From Hyphococcus sp. (lineage in GTDB: Bacteria; Pseudomonadota; Alphaproteobacteria; Caulobacterales; Parvularculaceae): DNA of 64,000 nt. A program made the translations under genes and the position numbers. Below the pieces are notes generated by a model. That model searched no databases. It was not told the origin of the DNA and was given only the letters and a program-made list of their open reading frames with translations. Of this stretch, positions 32,266 through 41,672 are shown one piece after another; within the stretch, counting starts at the first letter, position 1, and every line of letters starts with the position of its first letter. The DNA lies in NCBI GenBank assembly GCA_028284345.1, contig JANQRY010000003.1:1-64000 (forward strand), read 5' to 3'.

Positions 32266-33315
32266 CTACGCCCTGGCGCCGTGCGCCGCGTAAAGCGCTG
32301 CGGCGAACAGAATGAGCGCGCCGGCCTGATGCAACAGGCCAAGGCCGATCGGCGTCGCCGCGATTACGGTAATGACGCCGAGGAAAATCTGGACCGCGAC
32401 CACATGCAGGACAAAAGAGGCGCGATCGCGCAGCGCCGTCTTGCGCGCAACGAACCAGAACCAGAGGGAAAACGCCGCGACAAGATAGGCGCCGATGCGG
32501 TGATTGAACTGCACCGCCGCCATTGTCTCGAAAAGATCGCTGAATCCGGGCGCGCCTTCAAAATATCCGTCGGGAAAGAACTTCCCGTCCATGAGCGGCC
32601 AGGTGTTAAAACTGTGTCCAGCGCGCAGTCCCGCGACAAAGGCGCCGAGGATGATCTGCGCATAGACCGCCGCCGCCAGCGCCAGCGATGCGGGCAGGAA
32701 ACGGCGGGGGCCTTGCGGTTTTTCGTCAGGCCACAGATCAAGGGCGAGCCAGAACATGGCGCCGAAGAGCAGCACGGCAAGCCCGAGATGCGCCGCCAGC
32801 CGGTACTGGCTGACATCGACGCGGTCCGCGAGCCCTGACGACACCATCCACCAGCCAAGGGTGCCCTGAAGCCCGCCGAGAACAAACAAGCCGCCAAGCT
32901 TCAACGCCAGCGCCCCCCGCGCTTTGCCGACAGCGACGAAATATAAAAACGGCGCAAAGAACGCGACGCCGAGCAGCCGACCAAGAAAGCGGTGGCTCCA
33001 TTCCCACCAGTAAATCACCTTGAACGCATCGAGGCTCATGCCGGCGTTCACCTGTTGGTACTCCGGGATCGTTTTGTATTTGGCGAATTCCTCCTGCCAC
33101 GCCGCCTCCGACAAAGGCGGGATCGCGCCGGTGACGGGGCGCCATTCGGTAATCGACAGACCGGAATCGGTAAGCCGCGTCGCGCCGCCAACAATCACCA
33201 TCAGCGCAACAAGACCGCACATGATGAAGAGCCAGACCGCAATCTGGCGCGGCGCGCTTGTCGCCGGCGTCGGGGCCGGGGCCGGACTTCCGTTCGATGA
33301 CATGGCGCGGGTCAT
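32266..33315 (-). CDS. ctaA: Heme A synthase
   Basis: Oxidises heme O to heme A for aa3-type cytochrome oxidase; integral inner-membrane protein with about eight helices in 349 residues. The family opening is at residues 25-60 (VWLFIMCGLVALMVIVGGATRLTDSGLSITEWRPVTGAIPP). Heme-ligand histidines are visible in WWEWSHRFLGR, RLAAHLGLAV, FNHRIGAYLVA and LLHQAGAL. It is the alphaproteobacterial COX15/CtaA type 2. I keep the first ATG at 33315, preceded by GGCGGAT; an internal ATG at 33303 is possible. Confidence 0.93.
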   Translation of the reverse strand: MTRAMSSNGSPAPAPTPATSAPRQIAVWLFIMCGLVALMVIVGGATRLTDSGLSITEWRPVTGAIPPLSEAAWQEEFAKYKTIPEYQQVNAGMSLDAFKVIYWWEWSHRFLGRLLGVAFFAPFLYFVAVGKARGALALKLGGLFVLGGLQGTLGWWMVSSGLADRVDVSQYRLAAHLGLAVLLFGAMFWLALDLWPDEKPQGPRRFLPASLALAAAVYAQIILGAFVAGLRAGHSFNTWPLMDGKFFPDGYFEGAPGFSDLFETMAAVQFNHRIGAYLVAAFSLWFWFVARKTALRDRASFVLHVVAVQIFLGVITVIAATPIGLGLLHQAGALILFAAALYAAHGARA

Positions 33316-33389
33316 AAACGATCCGCCGCCCCTTCGCTTGCGACCCCGCGTCGCGGCGATCGGCCCGAAATTAACGCTAGAAATGGCCC

Positions 33390-33605
33390 ATGTCGCCGCG
33401 CCTCAAAAAACTGATTGCGCTTCTCATCCTCCTGCCGGGGCTTGTGGTCTATTTCTTCGCCGCCGCGGCGCTGGGCGAGCGCGTGCCCAACATGCAGATC
33501 CTGAAAGTCCCCTACTACATCGTCGCCGGCCTCGCCTGGGCCCTGCCCGTCAGATACCTGATCATCTGGGCCAATAGGGAGAATTCCCCGGATCGGGACG
33601 GTTAA
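33390..33605 (+). CDS. DUF2842 family membrane protein
   Basis: A 71-residue protein with two membrane helices (residues 6-26 and 40-60) separated by a short loop with VPNMQILKVPYYI. This matches the small alphaproteobacterial family DUF2842 of unknown function. It is divergent from ctaA with a 74-base gap. The ATG at 33390 fits the usual family start. Confidence 0.78.
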   Translation: MSPRLKKLIALLILLPGLVVYFFAAAALGERVPNMQILKVPYYIVAGLAWALPVRYLIIWANRENSPDRDG

Positions 33606-33706
33606 TCGACGCCACGCGCCGTTTCTGGCGCGGGGCTTGCTAAACAAATCCTTAAAGCGGCGACGCGATTAACCAACCGACCGCGGACAGGCTGGAGGCG
33701 AGCGCA

Positions 33707-34243
33707 ATGTACAATCAGAGATCGGCGAAAATCCGCCAGAAGGAGCCGATTGCGGTCGCCATTCAGACGATCGGCGGCGAGGCTTTCGACGCCATCGTCT
33801 ATATCGCATTGGGTCACCGGCTCGCCGATCTGTTGAACGATGAACGCAATTTCATTCCGGCGCGCCGCGAGGATGGCGAATTCATTATGCTGGCGAAATC
33901 GCAGATTGCGTCCATCGTCGAGAAAAACGCTTCCCCCGAGGAGACGTTCGAGGAAAAAATTGGGGCCGACGCCGCATCGGACGACGAGCCGGAAGACGGC
34001 GCAAACCCTGAAAAACCGGCCGCGCGGAAATTTGATCCGTATGCGTTGTTAAAGATTGATCCGGCGGCGTCGACGGATGAAGTTCGGGCCGCCTACAAAG
34101 CGCGCATCAAGCTGGTGCATCCCGATTCCGTCGCCGCTCTTGGGCTTGACGATGATCTCGCCCAGGCGGCGCTGCGGGCGACGCAAAAGCTGAACTACGC
34201 CTATCAGAAAATTATGCGCGAACGGGAAACCGCTGACGCCTAA
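33707..34243 (+). CDS. J-domain (DnaJ-like) protein
   Basis: A 178-residue protein whose C-terminal 70 residues form a J domain (FDPYALLKIDPAASTDEVRAAYK, then HPD in KLVHPDSVA, then LNYAYQKIM). J domains stimulate DnaK ATPase. The N-terminal 80 residues (IAVAIQTIGGEAFDAIVYIALGHRLADLLNDE) are a small alpha/beta part I do not recognise, and an acidic linker follows. GGAGGCGAGCGCA precedes the ATG. Its stop overlaps the convergent next gene by four bases. It may be a specialised co-chaperone for a membrane or signalling protein (inference). Confidence 0.85.
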   Translation: MYNQRSAKIRQKEPIAVAIQTIGGEAFDAIVYIALGHRLADLLNDERNFIPARREDGEFIMLAKSQIASIVEKNASPEETFEEKIGADAASDDEPEDGANPEKPAARKFDPYALLKIDPAASTDEVRAAYKARIKLVHPDSVAALGLDDDLAQAALRATQKLNYAYQKIMRERETADA

Positions 34244-34578
34244 CGGGCGCGGCAGTTATACTGGTTCCATTCCGGCTGCTCGGAGCATAGCGGCAGCGCA
34301 TCCGATCCCGGCGACCGCAGCAGCAGGACGCCGCCAATGGCCATCGCCAACGTCACCACCGCAATCAGCAAGGTCATGTTCTGATGCTCGCGCGACATGA
34401 GATCGCGGCGCGGCGCTTTTGCGGCGCCCGCATGAAGCTTGATATCCGCGGCGGCGGGTTCGACGAAAGACGGGGTCGCCGTATTCGGCGCGGTAAACTC
34501 TCGCGACGCTTCGCTCAGCGATGCGCGCGCGCCGTTATCCGTCGGCACGCCGTCAGGCAATTTCAGTTCCCGGGTCAT
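34240..34578 (-). CDS. Hypothetical protein with one membrane segment
   Basis: A 112-residue protein, not recognised. The first 70 residues are polar and low in complexity, a single membrane helix is at about residues 69-88 (TLLIAVVTLAMAIGGVLLLR), and a short tail has two cysteines (PLCSEQPEWNQYNCRAR). The ATG at 34578 is supported by AGGGGG seven bases upstream; the open frame reaches 34617. It is convergent with the J-domain gene and its tail could face the periplasm. Confidence 0.6.
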   Translation of the reverse strand: MTRELKLPDGVPTDNGARASLSEASREFTAPNTATPSFVEPAAADIKLHAGAAKAPRRDLMSREHQNMTLLIAVVTLAMAIGGVLLLRSPGSDALPLCSEQPEWNQYNCRAR

Positions 34579-34694
34579 CACGGATCCCCCTACGCGACAC
34601 GCTTCAACAACAGGCACGCACTATAGCCGAAGCCGACGCGGCTGGGCGCCCCGACCGGGATTTTCAGACAAGGCCTTAAAATTATTAAAGAAAA

Positions 34695-34771
34695 TGGTCG
34701 GAGCGGCGAGATTCGAACTCACGACCCCTTCACCCCCAGTGAAGTGCGCTACCAGACTGCGCTACGCTCCG
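34695..34771 (-). tRNA. tRNA-Pro (anticodon GGG)
   Basis: The minus strand folds into a standard cloverleaf. The acceptor arm is CGGAGCG paired with CGCTCCG, and the D arm is GCGC/GCGC. The anticodon arm CTTCA/TGAAG has a loop containing GGG, and the T arm has GAGTTCGAATCTC. Discriminator A and an encoded CCA follow, giving 77 bases. Confidence 0.96.
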
Positions 34772-34807
34772 ACCGGCCGCGGGACGCGCCCGCGGCGAAG
34801 GCGGCGG

Positions 34808-34835
34808 ACTATACCGGCATCGCCGCGCCCTTCAA
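34808..34835 (-). promoter_or_regulatory. Candidate tRNA-Pro promoter
   Basis: On the minus strand TTGAAG (34835-34830), a 16-base spacer and TATAGT (34813-34808) make a plausible sigma-70 promoter about 30 bases before the tRNA 5' end. Confidence 0.55.
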
Positions 34836-34928
34836 GCCGCATGGTTGCAAAGACCCGCAATTTCAAGCCTTAAAGCCTGATGCAATCAGTCCATATTAAG
34901 GGGGCGAGGCGCGCGAGGGAGGGGCTTC

Positions 34929-35498
34929 ATGGATTTCCTGCTGATATTGTTGATTGTCGCCGGTGCGGCCGCCCTTGGCGCCGCGGCGGCCTATAACATT
35001 CTCGTGCGGCGTCGCCAGCTGACCGACAATGGCTGGGCCGATATCGACGTTCAGTTGAAACGCCGCGCCGACCTCATCCCGCCACTGGTGACGACGGTCA
35101 AAGGCTACGCCGCCCATGAGCGCCAGCTTTTCGAAGACATCACCGAACGGCGCAGCGCGGCGATCGCCGCCGGCGACGACCCGGCCGCGCGGGGCGCGGC
35201 GGAAAGCGCCCTATCCCGCCCGGTGTCACGGCTGATCGCCGTCGCCGAAGACTATCCGGACCTCAAGGCCAATGAGAACTTCCTTGACCTGCAACGCCAG
35301 CTTGCCGAGACCGAAGACAAAATCGAGATGGCCCGGCGGTTTTACAACGGCGCCGTCCGTGAGCTGAATACCTTCGTGGCGAGCTTTCCGGTCAACCTTG
35401 TCGCCGGCGCCTTCGGGTTTTCCGAGCGCGGCTATTTCGAGATCGAGAAGTCGGATCGCATCGCGCCGGAGGTCGCCGTCGGGGATAAGGCGCAATGA
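34929..35498 (+). CDS. lemA: LemA family protein
   Basis: A 189-residue membrane-anchored coiled-coil protein. One N-terminal membrane helix (residues 3-24) with a short periplasmic start is followed by LemA blocks: YNILVRRRQLTDNGWADIDVQLKRRADLIPPLV in two parts, and FNGAVRELNTFVASFPVNLVAG-like sequence near residue 140. The family's function is unknown; it is often paired with membrane proteases or Gly-rich TPM/DUF2207 proteins. Its stop overlaps the DUF2207 gene by four bases, so the two are coupled. Confidence 0.9.
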   Translation: MDFLLILLIVAGAAALGAAAAYNILVRRRQLTDNGWADIDVQLKRRADLIPPLVTTVKGYAAHERQLFEDITERRSAAIAAGDDPAARGAAESALSRPVSRLIAVAEDYPDLKANENFLDLQRQLAETEDKIEMARRFYNGAVRELNTFVASFPVNLVAGAFGFSERGYFEIEKSDRIAPEVAVGDKAQ

Positions 35499-37204
35499 TC
35501 CGGTCCCTAACGCTCGCGCTTGTCATCCTATTCGCCACGGCGGCGACCGCCTTCGCCGCGGAGCAGATCAACCGCTATGACGTAAAGATCGTTGTCGAAC
35601 AGGACGGCGATATTCTCGTGACGGAGACCATCGACGTCACGTCCGAGGGCAATCGGATCCGGCGCGGTATCTTTCGCGACCTGCCGCGCCTTTATGAACA
35701 AAATGGCGTCAACCTTCCCTTTCGCTACGACATCAAACGCATTCATCGCGACGGCAAAAAGGAACCTTATGAGGTCTCCCGCGACGGCAATGCGGTGCGC
35801 TGGCGCATCGGCGACCCGGACGTTTTTCTGCGCGACGGTCGCCATGTCTATGAGATCGAATACAGCGTCAAAAACCAGATCCGGTATTTTCAGACCCATG
35901 ACGAACTCTACTGGAACGCCATCGGCCAGTACTGGGCGTTCCCGATCGCCCGCGCCCGCGTCGACGTGACCGTTCCCGGCGACGCCGACGCGACCGGCGC
36001 CCATGCCTATACCGGCGGCTATGGCGAACAAGGCGGCGACTATCGCTACGCCCGCGAAAACGGCGCACATGTCTTCGAAGCAACGCGGGCCTTTTCCGCC
36101 CGCGAAGGCATGACCATTTCGCTCAGCCTTGAGAAAGGCGTCATCGATCCGCCCTCAGCGGCGGACAAACGCGCCAACTGGTGGGCGCTCAATGGCTCGC
36201 TCGTCATGCTCATGCTGGGCGCCATCGGCGTTTCCGGGTTTCACTACACGGCGTGGCGGCGCATCGGCGTTGACCCGCCAAAGGGACCGGTCTTCCCGCG
36301 CTACGAACCGCCAACGGGCTATTCGCCGGCGGGCGTTCACCATGTCTATCACCGCCACCTCAAAGGCCATGACGCGCTGATTGCGTCGCTCGTTAATCTC
36401 GGCATCAACAAATGGATCCGGATCGATCCCGTCGACAAGAAGAAGACAACACTGACGCGCTTTGACGACGACGAAACGGGCAAGACCGTCTTTCCCGCCG
36501 AGCGCTTGCTCTTGTCCAAACTATTGTCGCGCGGCGGCTCGCGCACCATTGGCGGCAAGACGGACATGACCTTCACCAAGGCGTATCGCAAGTTCCAGTC
36601 GAATGTGTCCCGGCGTTTCGGCTCGGAGTATTTCAAATGGAATTTCGGGTTTATCGCCCTCGCCGCGGCCTTGAGCGTTGCCGTCATCGCCCTATCTGCG
36701 GTCATGGCGGTGCAATGGACCTCGTGGCACTTCGCCGGCGTCGGCGCCCTCATCCTGGTCAACCTGCTGTTTGCCTATCTGCTGCCCGCTGCGACGGAAA
36801 AGGGGCAGGACGTCCGCACCGAGATCGAAGGGTTCAAACTCTATCTCGAAACCGCGGAGAAACTGCATATCAATGCGGCGGAAATCGGCGCCGGCGCGCC
36901 GCCGGTGCTGACGGTGGAACGCTATGAACGGTTCCTCCCCTACGCCATCGCCCTCGGCGTTGAAAAACCGTGGACGAAGCACTTCGAAAAAACGCTGCCG
37001 AGGGAAGCGGAAGCCTACGACCCTTACTGGTCGAGCGGGCGCAGCCATGGCTATCGCTCCCTGCACGGCATGAACAGCGCCCTCGTTTCGTCGATGTCGT
37101 CAGGGGTTTCTTCCGCCATGCCGCAAAGCTCCAGCTCGTCCGGGTCCGGCGGCGGCGGATTTTCCGGGGGCGGCGGGGGCGGCGGCGGAGGCGGCGGTTG
37201 GTAG
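35495..37204 (+). CDS. DUF2207 domain membrane protein with glycine-rich tail
   Basis: A 569-residue membrane protein. A signal peptide (residues 1-22, ending FAAEQ) precedes a periplasmic beta-rich DUF2207 domain (YDVKIVVEQDGDILVTETIDV; NRIRRGIFRDLPRLY). A membrane helix is near 230, a cytoplasmic part is near 260-380, two more helices are near 385-425, and the C terminus is almost pure Gly/Ser (SSSGSGGGGFSGG). The LemA-DUF2207 pair is widespread and uncharacterised. The Gly-rich end may be a membrane-surface or secretion signal; this is a guess. Confidence 0.85.
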   Translation: MIRSLTLALVILFATAATAFAAEQINRYDVKIVVEQDGDILVTETIDVTSEGNRIRRGIFRDLPRLYEQNGVNLPFRYDIKRIHRDGKKEPYEVSRDGNAVRWRIGDPDVFLRDGRHVYEIEYSVKNQIRYFQTHDELYWNAIGQYWAFPIARARVDVTVPGDADATGAHAYTGGYGEQGGDYRYARENGAHVFEATRAFSAREGMTISLSLEKGVIDPPSAADKRANWWALNGSLVMLMLGAIGVSGFHYTAWRRIGVDPPKGPVFPRYEPPTGYSPAGVHHVYHRHLKGHDALIASLVNLGINKWIRIDPVDKKKTTLTRFDDDETGKTVFPAERLLLSKLLSRGGSRTIGGKTDMTFTKAYRKFQSNVSRRFGSEYFKWNFGFIALAAALSVAVIALSAVMAVQWTSWHFAGVGALILVNLLFAYLLPAATEKGQDVRTEIEGFKLYLETAEKLHINAAEIGAGAPPVLTVERYERFLPYAIALGVEKPWTKHFEKTLPREAEAYDPYWSSGRSHGYRSLHGMNSALVSSMSSGVSSAMPQSSSSSGSGGGGFSGGGGGGGGGGGW

Positions 37205-37211
37205 CGAGCCT

Positions 37212-37733
37212 TTACTCGGTTGCGTCGGGCTCGCCATGGTCAATGGCCTCAAGCGCCAGCGTCGCCTCGTCGAGGGCGTCCTGAACCTTTTCAAGACGGG
37301 TCAATAACGTCGTCAACGTATTCTTGACGTCCGGCGGCAGGTTCGGCTTTGCGCGCGCCGCCGCAGTCAGTTCCAGAACATCGTCTTCATGGCCGGCGCC
37401 GTTCGAGCGCGCGCCGTCTTCGGCGATCACGGGACGGACATCCACCGCCTCGCCGGCCGCAGCGCGGCGGCCAAGTTCAGAAATATATTTGACGCCCTCG
37501 TCCTTGAAGATCTTCTGAACGCCCTTCGTCGTGTAGCGCTGATCGTAGAGCAAGACGCGAATGCCCCGTAACAGATCAATATCGAGCGGGCGGTAATAAC
37601 GTCGACCGCCGGCGCGGCGCATGGGTCGCACCTGTCCGAACACTTCTTCCCAGTGACGCAACACATGTTGCGGCACATCGAGTTCATCGGCGGCTTCGGA
37701 AATGGTTCTGAATGCCTCGGCGGATTTCGCCAC
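37212..37733 (-). CDS. MerR family transcriptional regulator
   Basis: A 173-residue protein with an N-terminal MerR helix-turn-helix (residues 9-80, [29 protein letters not shown] then [15 protein letters not shown]). A variable region follows, and a C-terminal helical segment with a probable coiled coil ends at residue 165. There are no metal-binding cysteines. The start is GTG. A MerR gene just downstream of ihfA is usual in alphaproteobacteria; its targets are unknown. Confidence 0.88.
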   Translation of the reverse strand: MAKSAEAFRTISEAADELDVPQHVLRHWEEVFGQVRPMRRAGGRRYYRPLDIDLLRGIRVLLYDQRYTTKGVQKIFKDEGVKYISELGRRAAAGEAVDVRPVIAEDGARSNGAGHEDDVLELTAAARAKPNLPPDVKNTLTTLLTRLEKVQDALDEATLALEAIDHGEPDATE

Positions 37734-37775
37734 GGGGGTTTTTGCCTATCTGCGCGGTCTTCTCGACCTGTGAAT

Positions 37776-38096
37776 TTATTCTGCGGCGTCGCGGCCGGAC
37801 CGGTGACCGTCGTTGATGCGGTCTTTTAAAACATGCGATGCGCGGAACGTCACGACGCGGCGCGGCGCAATCGGCACTTCTTCGCCGGTTTTCGGATTGC
37901 GGCCCATGCGGAGTTTTTTGTCGCGCACGGAAAATGTTCCGAACGAAGAAATTTTTACGGTCTCGCCCTTTTCAAGCGAGGCGGCGACTTCTTCGAGGAT
38001 GCGCTCCACGAAGGCCGCTGATTCGTTTCGTGAAATGCCGACCGCTCGGTAAACGGCGTCGGTCAAATCCGCCCGCGTTACTGTGGTGCCTGGCAT
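37776..38096 (-). CDS. ihfA: Integration host factor subunit alpha
   Basis: DNA-bending nucleoid protein that works as a heterodimer with IhfB. The 106-residue sequence has the HU/IHF fold: [21 protein letters not shown] at the N terminus, [13 protein letters not shown] in the middle, and [23 protein letters not shown] with the intercalating Pro of the NPKTG arm. I use the ATG at 38096 with GGGAG six bases upstream; the frame extends to 38135. Confidence 0.94.
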   Translation of the reverse strand: MPGTTVTRADLTDAVYRAVGISRNESAAFVERILEEVAASLEKGETVKISSFGTFSVRDKKLRMGRNPKTGEEVPIAPRRVVTFRASHVLKDRINDGHRSGRDAAE

Positions 38097-38226
38097 CGCC
38101 CGCTCCCCGGTGTGATTTCGCAAAGCGACGCGCAAACGCCGCCACGCGCCTCTCCCTGACCGGGCCGGAACTTAATATTAACCAACCGCCGCGGTCAATA
38201 AGGCATTGAATTATATTATCTGTTTT

Positions 38227-39198
38227 TCACGCTCGCAGAAGCGCGGCGCCCCAGGTCAGACCGCCGCCCATGCCCTCGATCAAAACGAGATCGCCTTGCC
38301 GGATGCGGCCGTCGGCGACCCCGGCGCAATAGGCGAGCGGAATGGACGCAGCGGATGTATTGCCCTGGCCAGCGATTGTGGAAATCACCTGATCCTGGCG
38401 CAAATCAAGCTTTTTAACGACGCCGAGAATAATGCGCTCATTGGCCTGATGCGGGACGAACCAGTCAATGTCATTGACGGAAACGCCGGCGTCGGCGACG
38501 ACGCGCTCCATCGCCTCGGAGATGCGGTTCACCGCCTCCCTGAACACCTTGTTGCCCTGCATCCGCACATGACCGACCGATTGCGTCGAGGATACGCCGC
38601 CGTCCACATAGAGCAGATCGACCATGCGCCCGTCGCAGCGCAGATAGCTGTTCATCACGCCGCGCGCGCCCGCTTCCGCCTCATCCTGCGCTTCGAGCAC
38701 GAAAGCGCCGGCGCCGTCGCCGAAGAGGACGCAGGTGGCGCGATCATTCCAGTCAAGGATGCGCGAAAAGGTTTCCGCGCCGATGACGAGGGCGCGCTTG
38801 TGCTGGCCGCTGGTGAGAAATTTTTCCGCCGTTGACAAGGCGTAGATGAAGCCGGTGCAGACCGCCTGAATGTCGAAGGCGGCGCCAATTTCGATGCCGA
38901 GCTTCGCCTGCACGATCGCCGCGGTTGACGGAAAGGTAAGATCGGGGGTCGTCGTCGCAACCACAACGAGGTCGATATCGTCCGGCATCAAGCCCGCCGC
39001 CTCCAGCGCGGCGCGCGCCGCCGCCGCCGCGAGATCGGACGTTTTTTCGTCCTCGCCGGCAATGTGGCGTTCGCGAATGCCGGTGCGTTCGCGGATCCAT
39101 TCATCGCTCGTGTCGACCATGCGGGCGAGATCGTTATTGGTCAGCACTTTTTGCGGCAGGAACGCGCCGCATCCGCGGATCACCGCTTTAAGGGTCAT
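38227..39198 (-). CDS. fabH: 3-oxoacyl-[acyl-carrier-protein] synthase III
   Basis: Condenses acetyl-CoA with malonyl-ACP to start fatty acid synthesis. The catalytic triad is visible: Cys114 in [13 protein letters not shown], His in [11 protein letters not shown] near residue 249 and Asn in [14 protein letters not shown] near 280. Length 323 is normal. It follows plsX by 14 bases, the classic plsX-fabH order, on the minus strand. Confidence 0.96.
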   Translation of the reverse strand: MTLKAVIRGCGAFLPQKVLTNNDLARMVDTSDEWIRERTGIRERHIAGEDEKTSDLAAAAARAALEAAGLMPDDIDLVVVATTTPDLTFPSTAAIVQAKLGIEIGAAFDIQAVCTGFIYALSTAEKFLTSGQHKRALVIGAETFSRILDWNDRATCVLFGDGAGAFVLEAQDEAEAGARGVMNSYLRCDGRMVDLLYVDGGVSSTQSVGHVRMQGNKVFREAVNRISEAMERVVADAGVSVNDIDWFVPHQANERIILGVVKKLDLRQDQVISTIAGQGNTSAASIPLAYCAGVADGRIRQGDLVLIEGMGGGLTWGAALLRA

Positions 39199-39212
39199 GT
39201 CGTTTCAATTCT

Positions 39213-40301
39213 TTACTGCGCTGCGACGGTTACATCTGATTCTGCTTCGCGGCGACGCGCCAGTGCGTCCGAACGCGCCATGACCGAGGCGACGGTTTGC
39301 GCCACCTCGTCCCGGAACGGCGCCTGCGCCAGGCTCGCCGCCATCTTCACGGCGCTGGCGACGCCGCGCGCATCCGAACCGCCATGGCTCTTGACCACGA
39401 CGCCGTTGATGCCAAGGAAAACGCCGCCATTGACCGAGGACGGGTCAATACGGTCTTTCAGCTTCTTAAGGCCCGGCGCCATCAACAGCGCCCCGAGTTT
39501 TGCGTTCAGCGTGCCGTTCAAGGTTTCTTTCACCCACCGCCCGACCAGACGCGCCGCGCCTTCCGCCGATTTGAGGGCGACATTGCCGGTAAAGCCGTCG
39601 GTGACGACAACGTCGACCACGCCGCCGGAAATATCGTTGCCTTCGACAAACCCTTTGAACGCCATTTCCGGGTCCGCTTCGCGCAGGACACGCGCCGCCT
39701 TGCGAATGAGGTCGTGCCCTTTGAGGTCTTCCGCGCCCACATTGAGAAGCCCGACGGTGGGTTTTTCCGCGCCCATGAGGGCCCGAAAAAACGCCTCGCC
39801 CATAATGGCGAATTGCACGAGTTGATTTTCGTCCGCCTCCACATTGGCGCCGACGTCGAGAACCACCGTCCGCCCGCGCTGGGTCGGCCACAAGGCGGTA
39901 ACGGCCGGACGGTCAATGCCGGCAATTTTCTTCAGTTGAAACAGCGACACCGCCATCAGCGCGCCGGTGTTGCCGCAGGAAACAACCGCATCGGCGTCGC
40001 CTGTTTTGACCGCTTCGGCCGCCTTCCACATGGACGTGTCGTGCCCCCGGCGCACCACATGCATCGGCTTGTCGGTCATCGAGACAACGCTGCCGGCATG
40101 CAGGATATTGAAGCGTCCGACGCCCCGATGATCGGCGAGGAGCGGCGTCAGGATTTCGCGATCGCCGACGAACAGAATGTTGGCTTTCAGGCCGCGGGAA
40201 ACCGCATGCGCGACGCCGTCGACAACGACGGCCGGGCCGTTGTCGCCGCCCATCGCATCAATGGCGACGGTGATCTCTTTGCTCGGTTTATCGCCGTTCA
40301 C
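39213..40301 (-). CDS. plsX: Phosphate acyltransferase PlsX
   Basis: Makes acyl-phosphate from acyl-ACP for the PlsY branch of phospholipid synthesis. The N-terminal ITVAIDAMGGDNGPAVVVDG block and the later SCGNTGALMAVSLF, LLNVGAEDLKG and VVTDGFTGNVALKS blocks are diagnostic. I take the GTG at 40301 (362 residues); a TTG at 40358 would add 19 atypical residues. With plsB at 6.0-8.5 kb the cell has both glycerolipid entry routes. Confidence 0.94.
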   Translation of the reverse strand: MNGDKPSKEITVAIDAMGGDNGPAVVVDGVAHAVSRGLKANILFVGDREILTPLLADHRGVGRFNILHAGSVVSMTDKPMHVVRRGHDTSMWKAAEAVKTGDADAVVSCGNTGALMAVSLFQLKKIAGIDRPAVTALWPTQRGRTVVLDVGANVEADENQLVQFAIMGEAFFRALMGAEKPTVGLLNVGAEDLKGHDLIRKAARVLREADPEMAFKGFVEGNDISGGVVDVVVTDGFTGNVALKSAEGAARLVGRWVKETLNGTLNAKLGALLMAPGLKKLKDRIDPSSVNGGVFLGINGVVVKSHGGSDARGVASAVKMAASLAQAPFRDEVAQTVASVMARSDALARRREAESDVTVAAQ

Positions 40302-40403
40302 GTCCGTTTTCGATCCTTGGGGCGGCGCGGAGCATAACGCGCCCGATTCCCCATGCAACGCACATTGTCCACTTTTTGAAGATTCGAAGGATTTCGTCTC
40401 AGT

Positions 40404-40925
40404 CTATTGATTTTCATCTCTTTTGGCCGCCTGCGCAAGAGCCTGCGCAAAGGGCGAGGCCGCATCGTCAGCGCCAAATTCGGCGGCCAGGCTCGGCGCG
40501 CCGGGTTTTCTCGGAAACGGATCCATGGCCAGCGACAATTGCTGAACCAGAAGCTCGCCAATATCGAACGTCGCGTCTTCGTGAAGCTCCGGCGCATCAA
40601 GCGAGAGGTCGTCGTCCCCTTCCAGCGCCTCCGCCCGGCGTACAAATTCAACCTCAAAGGGCTCGTTGATCTCTTCGACAATTTCCTCAAGGCTGACGAC
40701 GCATTCGCGCTTCAGGCGCGCCGCAACGCGACCGCGCACGGAGAACTTGTCCCTTGCCGCAGCGACCTGCAACGCGCCGGAGAACGCATCCACCGCAAGG
40801 ACGCCGAGCCTGTTCGCCACCGCATCGCGTTCGGCCGGGCTCGCTTCAATCGCGAACTGGCGGCCGCCTTTCGGCAGGTCATCGAGCGTGATCTCAAAAG
40901 AAAATTCCGGCGGCGTATCCGTCAT
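40404..40925 (-). CDS. DUF177 (YceD) family protein
   Basis: A 173-residue protein of the YceD/DUF177 family, linked in other bacteria to 23S rRNA accumulation and usually beside rpmF and plsX. The central block VRGRVAARLKRECVVSLEEI lacks the Cys pair of some members but keeps one Cys. EPFEVEFVR and DLSLDAPELHEDATFDIGELLVQQLSLAMDPFPRKPG follow in pieces, the typical C-terminal part. No rpmF lies between it and plsX. Its ATG overlaps the upstream gene by four bases. Confidence 0.85.
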   Translation of the reverse strand: MTDTPPEFSFEITLDDLPKGGRQFAIEASPAERDAVANRLGVLAVDAFSGALQVAAARDKFSVRGRVAARLKRECVVSLEEIVEEINEPFEVEFVRRAEALEGDDDLSLDAPELHEDATFDIGELLVQQLSLAMDPFPRKPGAPSLAAEFGADDAASPFAQALAQAAKRDENQ

Positions 40926-41464
40926 GGCCGGCTTTCTGGAAAAGAGACGGCGCCGCGAACAATGTCCGCCCGCGGCTGTGCGTCGATCGCTGTCGCCGCG
41001 GCGCGCACGTAATCGGCAAGTTGCGCCGCGATTTCCGGATCGCCCGATTCATAGACATTGCGCGCCAGCGCCGCGGCCAGCCCTTGATCGTCCTCGCGCG
41101 AGGCCGCCGCGTCCATGGCGGCGTCGTAAGCCTGGACGCGGCCGTAAAAATTCTCCGCCATTTTGCGGATCTTCTTGCCGACGACGAGATCGCCAACCCC
41201 AAGCTCGCGCAGGGCGTCGTCAAAACTCGAAAACATGACGTCGAACAGTCTTTGGGCGACGTCGCGGGCGGCGCGATCTTCTCCCTTCAGCCGTCGCAAG
41301 ATCAGCCAGACATGAATGGCGGTCATTTCGAAGCGGCCTTCGACCGTATCGGGAACCCCCATCTCCTCATAGAGCGCCGGCGCGCGCGACTGCTCGGACG
41401 CCGCCGCGAACAGGGCTTCGCCGACCTCAAGCGCTGGGTCTTTTCGGAAAAGCCGTTTGAACAT
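40922..41464 (-). CDS. Ubiquinol-cytochrome c chaperone (CBP3/UQCC1 family)
   Basis: A 180-residue protein of the CBP3 family, which in mitochondria assists cytochrome b assembly in complex III. The family blocks ALYEEMGVPDTVEGRFEMTAIHVWLILRRL (in two parts near residue 28) and FDVMFSSFDDALRELGVGDLVVGKKIRKMAENFYGR are recognisable. It overlaps the downstream DUF177 gene by four bases. The order CBP3-DUF177-plsX-fabH-ihfA is conserved in alphaproteobacteria. Confidence 0.88.
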   Translation of the reverse strand: MFKRLFRKDPALEVGEALFAAASEQSRAPALYEEMGVPDTVEGRFEMTAIHVWLILRRLKGEDRAARDVAQRLFDVMFSSFDDALRELGVGDLVVGKKIRKMAENFYGRVQAYDAAMDAAASREDDQGLAAALARNVYESGDPEIAAQLADYVRAAATAIDAQPRADIVRGAVSFPESRP

Positions 41465-41576
41465 ATCGCCGCCAGATCTCGCCGGTTGGTCGCGCCATTG
41501 GGGTCGCGGATGCGCGCCCGGCCCCCGCGCCGGCCGGCCGGATTTGCGGCGACGCGCAAGGACTGGTATCCAACGC

Positions 41577-41617
41577 CCGATGCGCCAGCCGCGGACCTAA
41601 GCGCCGGCGCGCATCGG
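41577..41617. repeat. Inverted repeat between the CBP3-like gene and bamE
   Basis: CCGATGCGC (41577-41585) and GCGCATCGG (41609-41617) are perfect 9-base arms around a 23-base spacer. The same 8-base core arms, with similar spacing, occur in the rplM leader (30860-30901). It lies in a 208-base gap between divergent genes; no promoter was resolved there. Confidence 0.5.
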
Positions 41618-41672
41618 ATCAACCCCCGACGGCCGACGGGCCGCCGGACATCGGCTTCGAGGATTATAAGAC

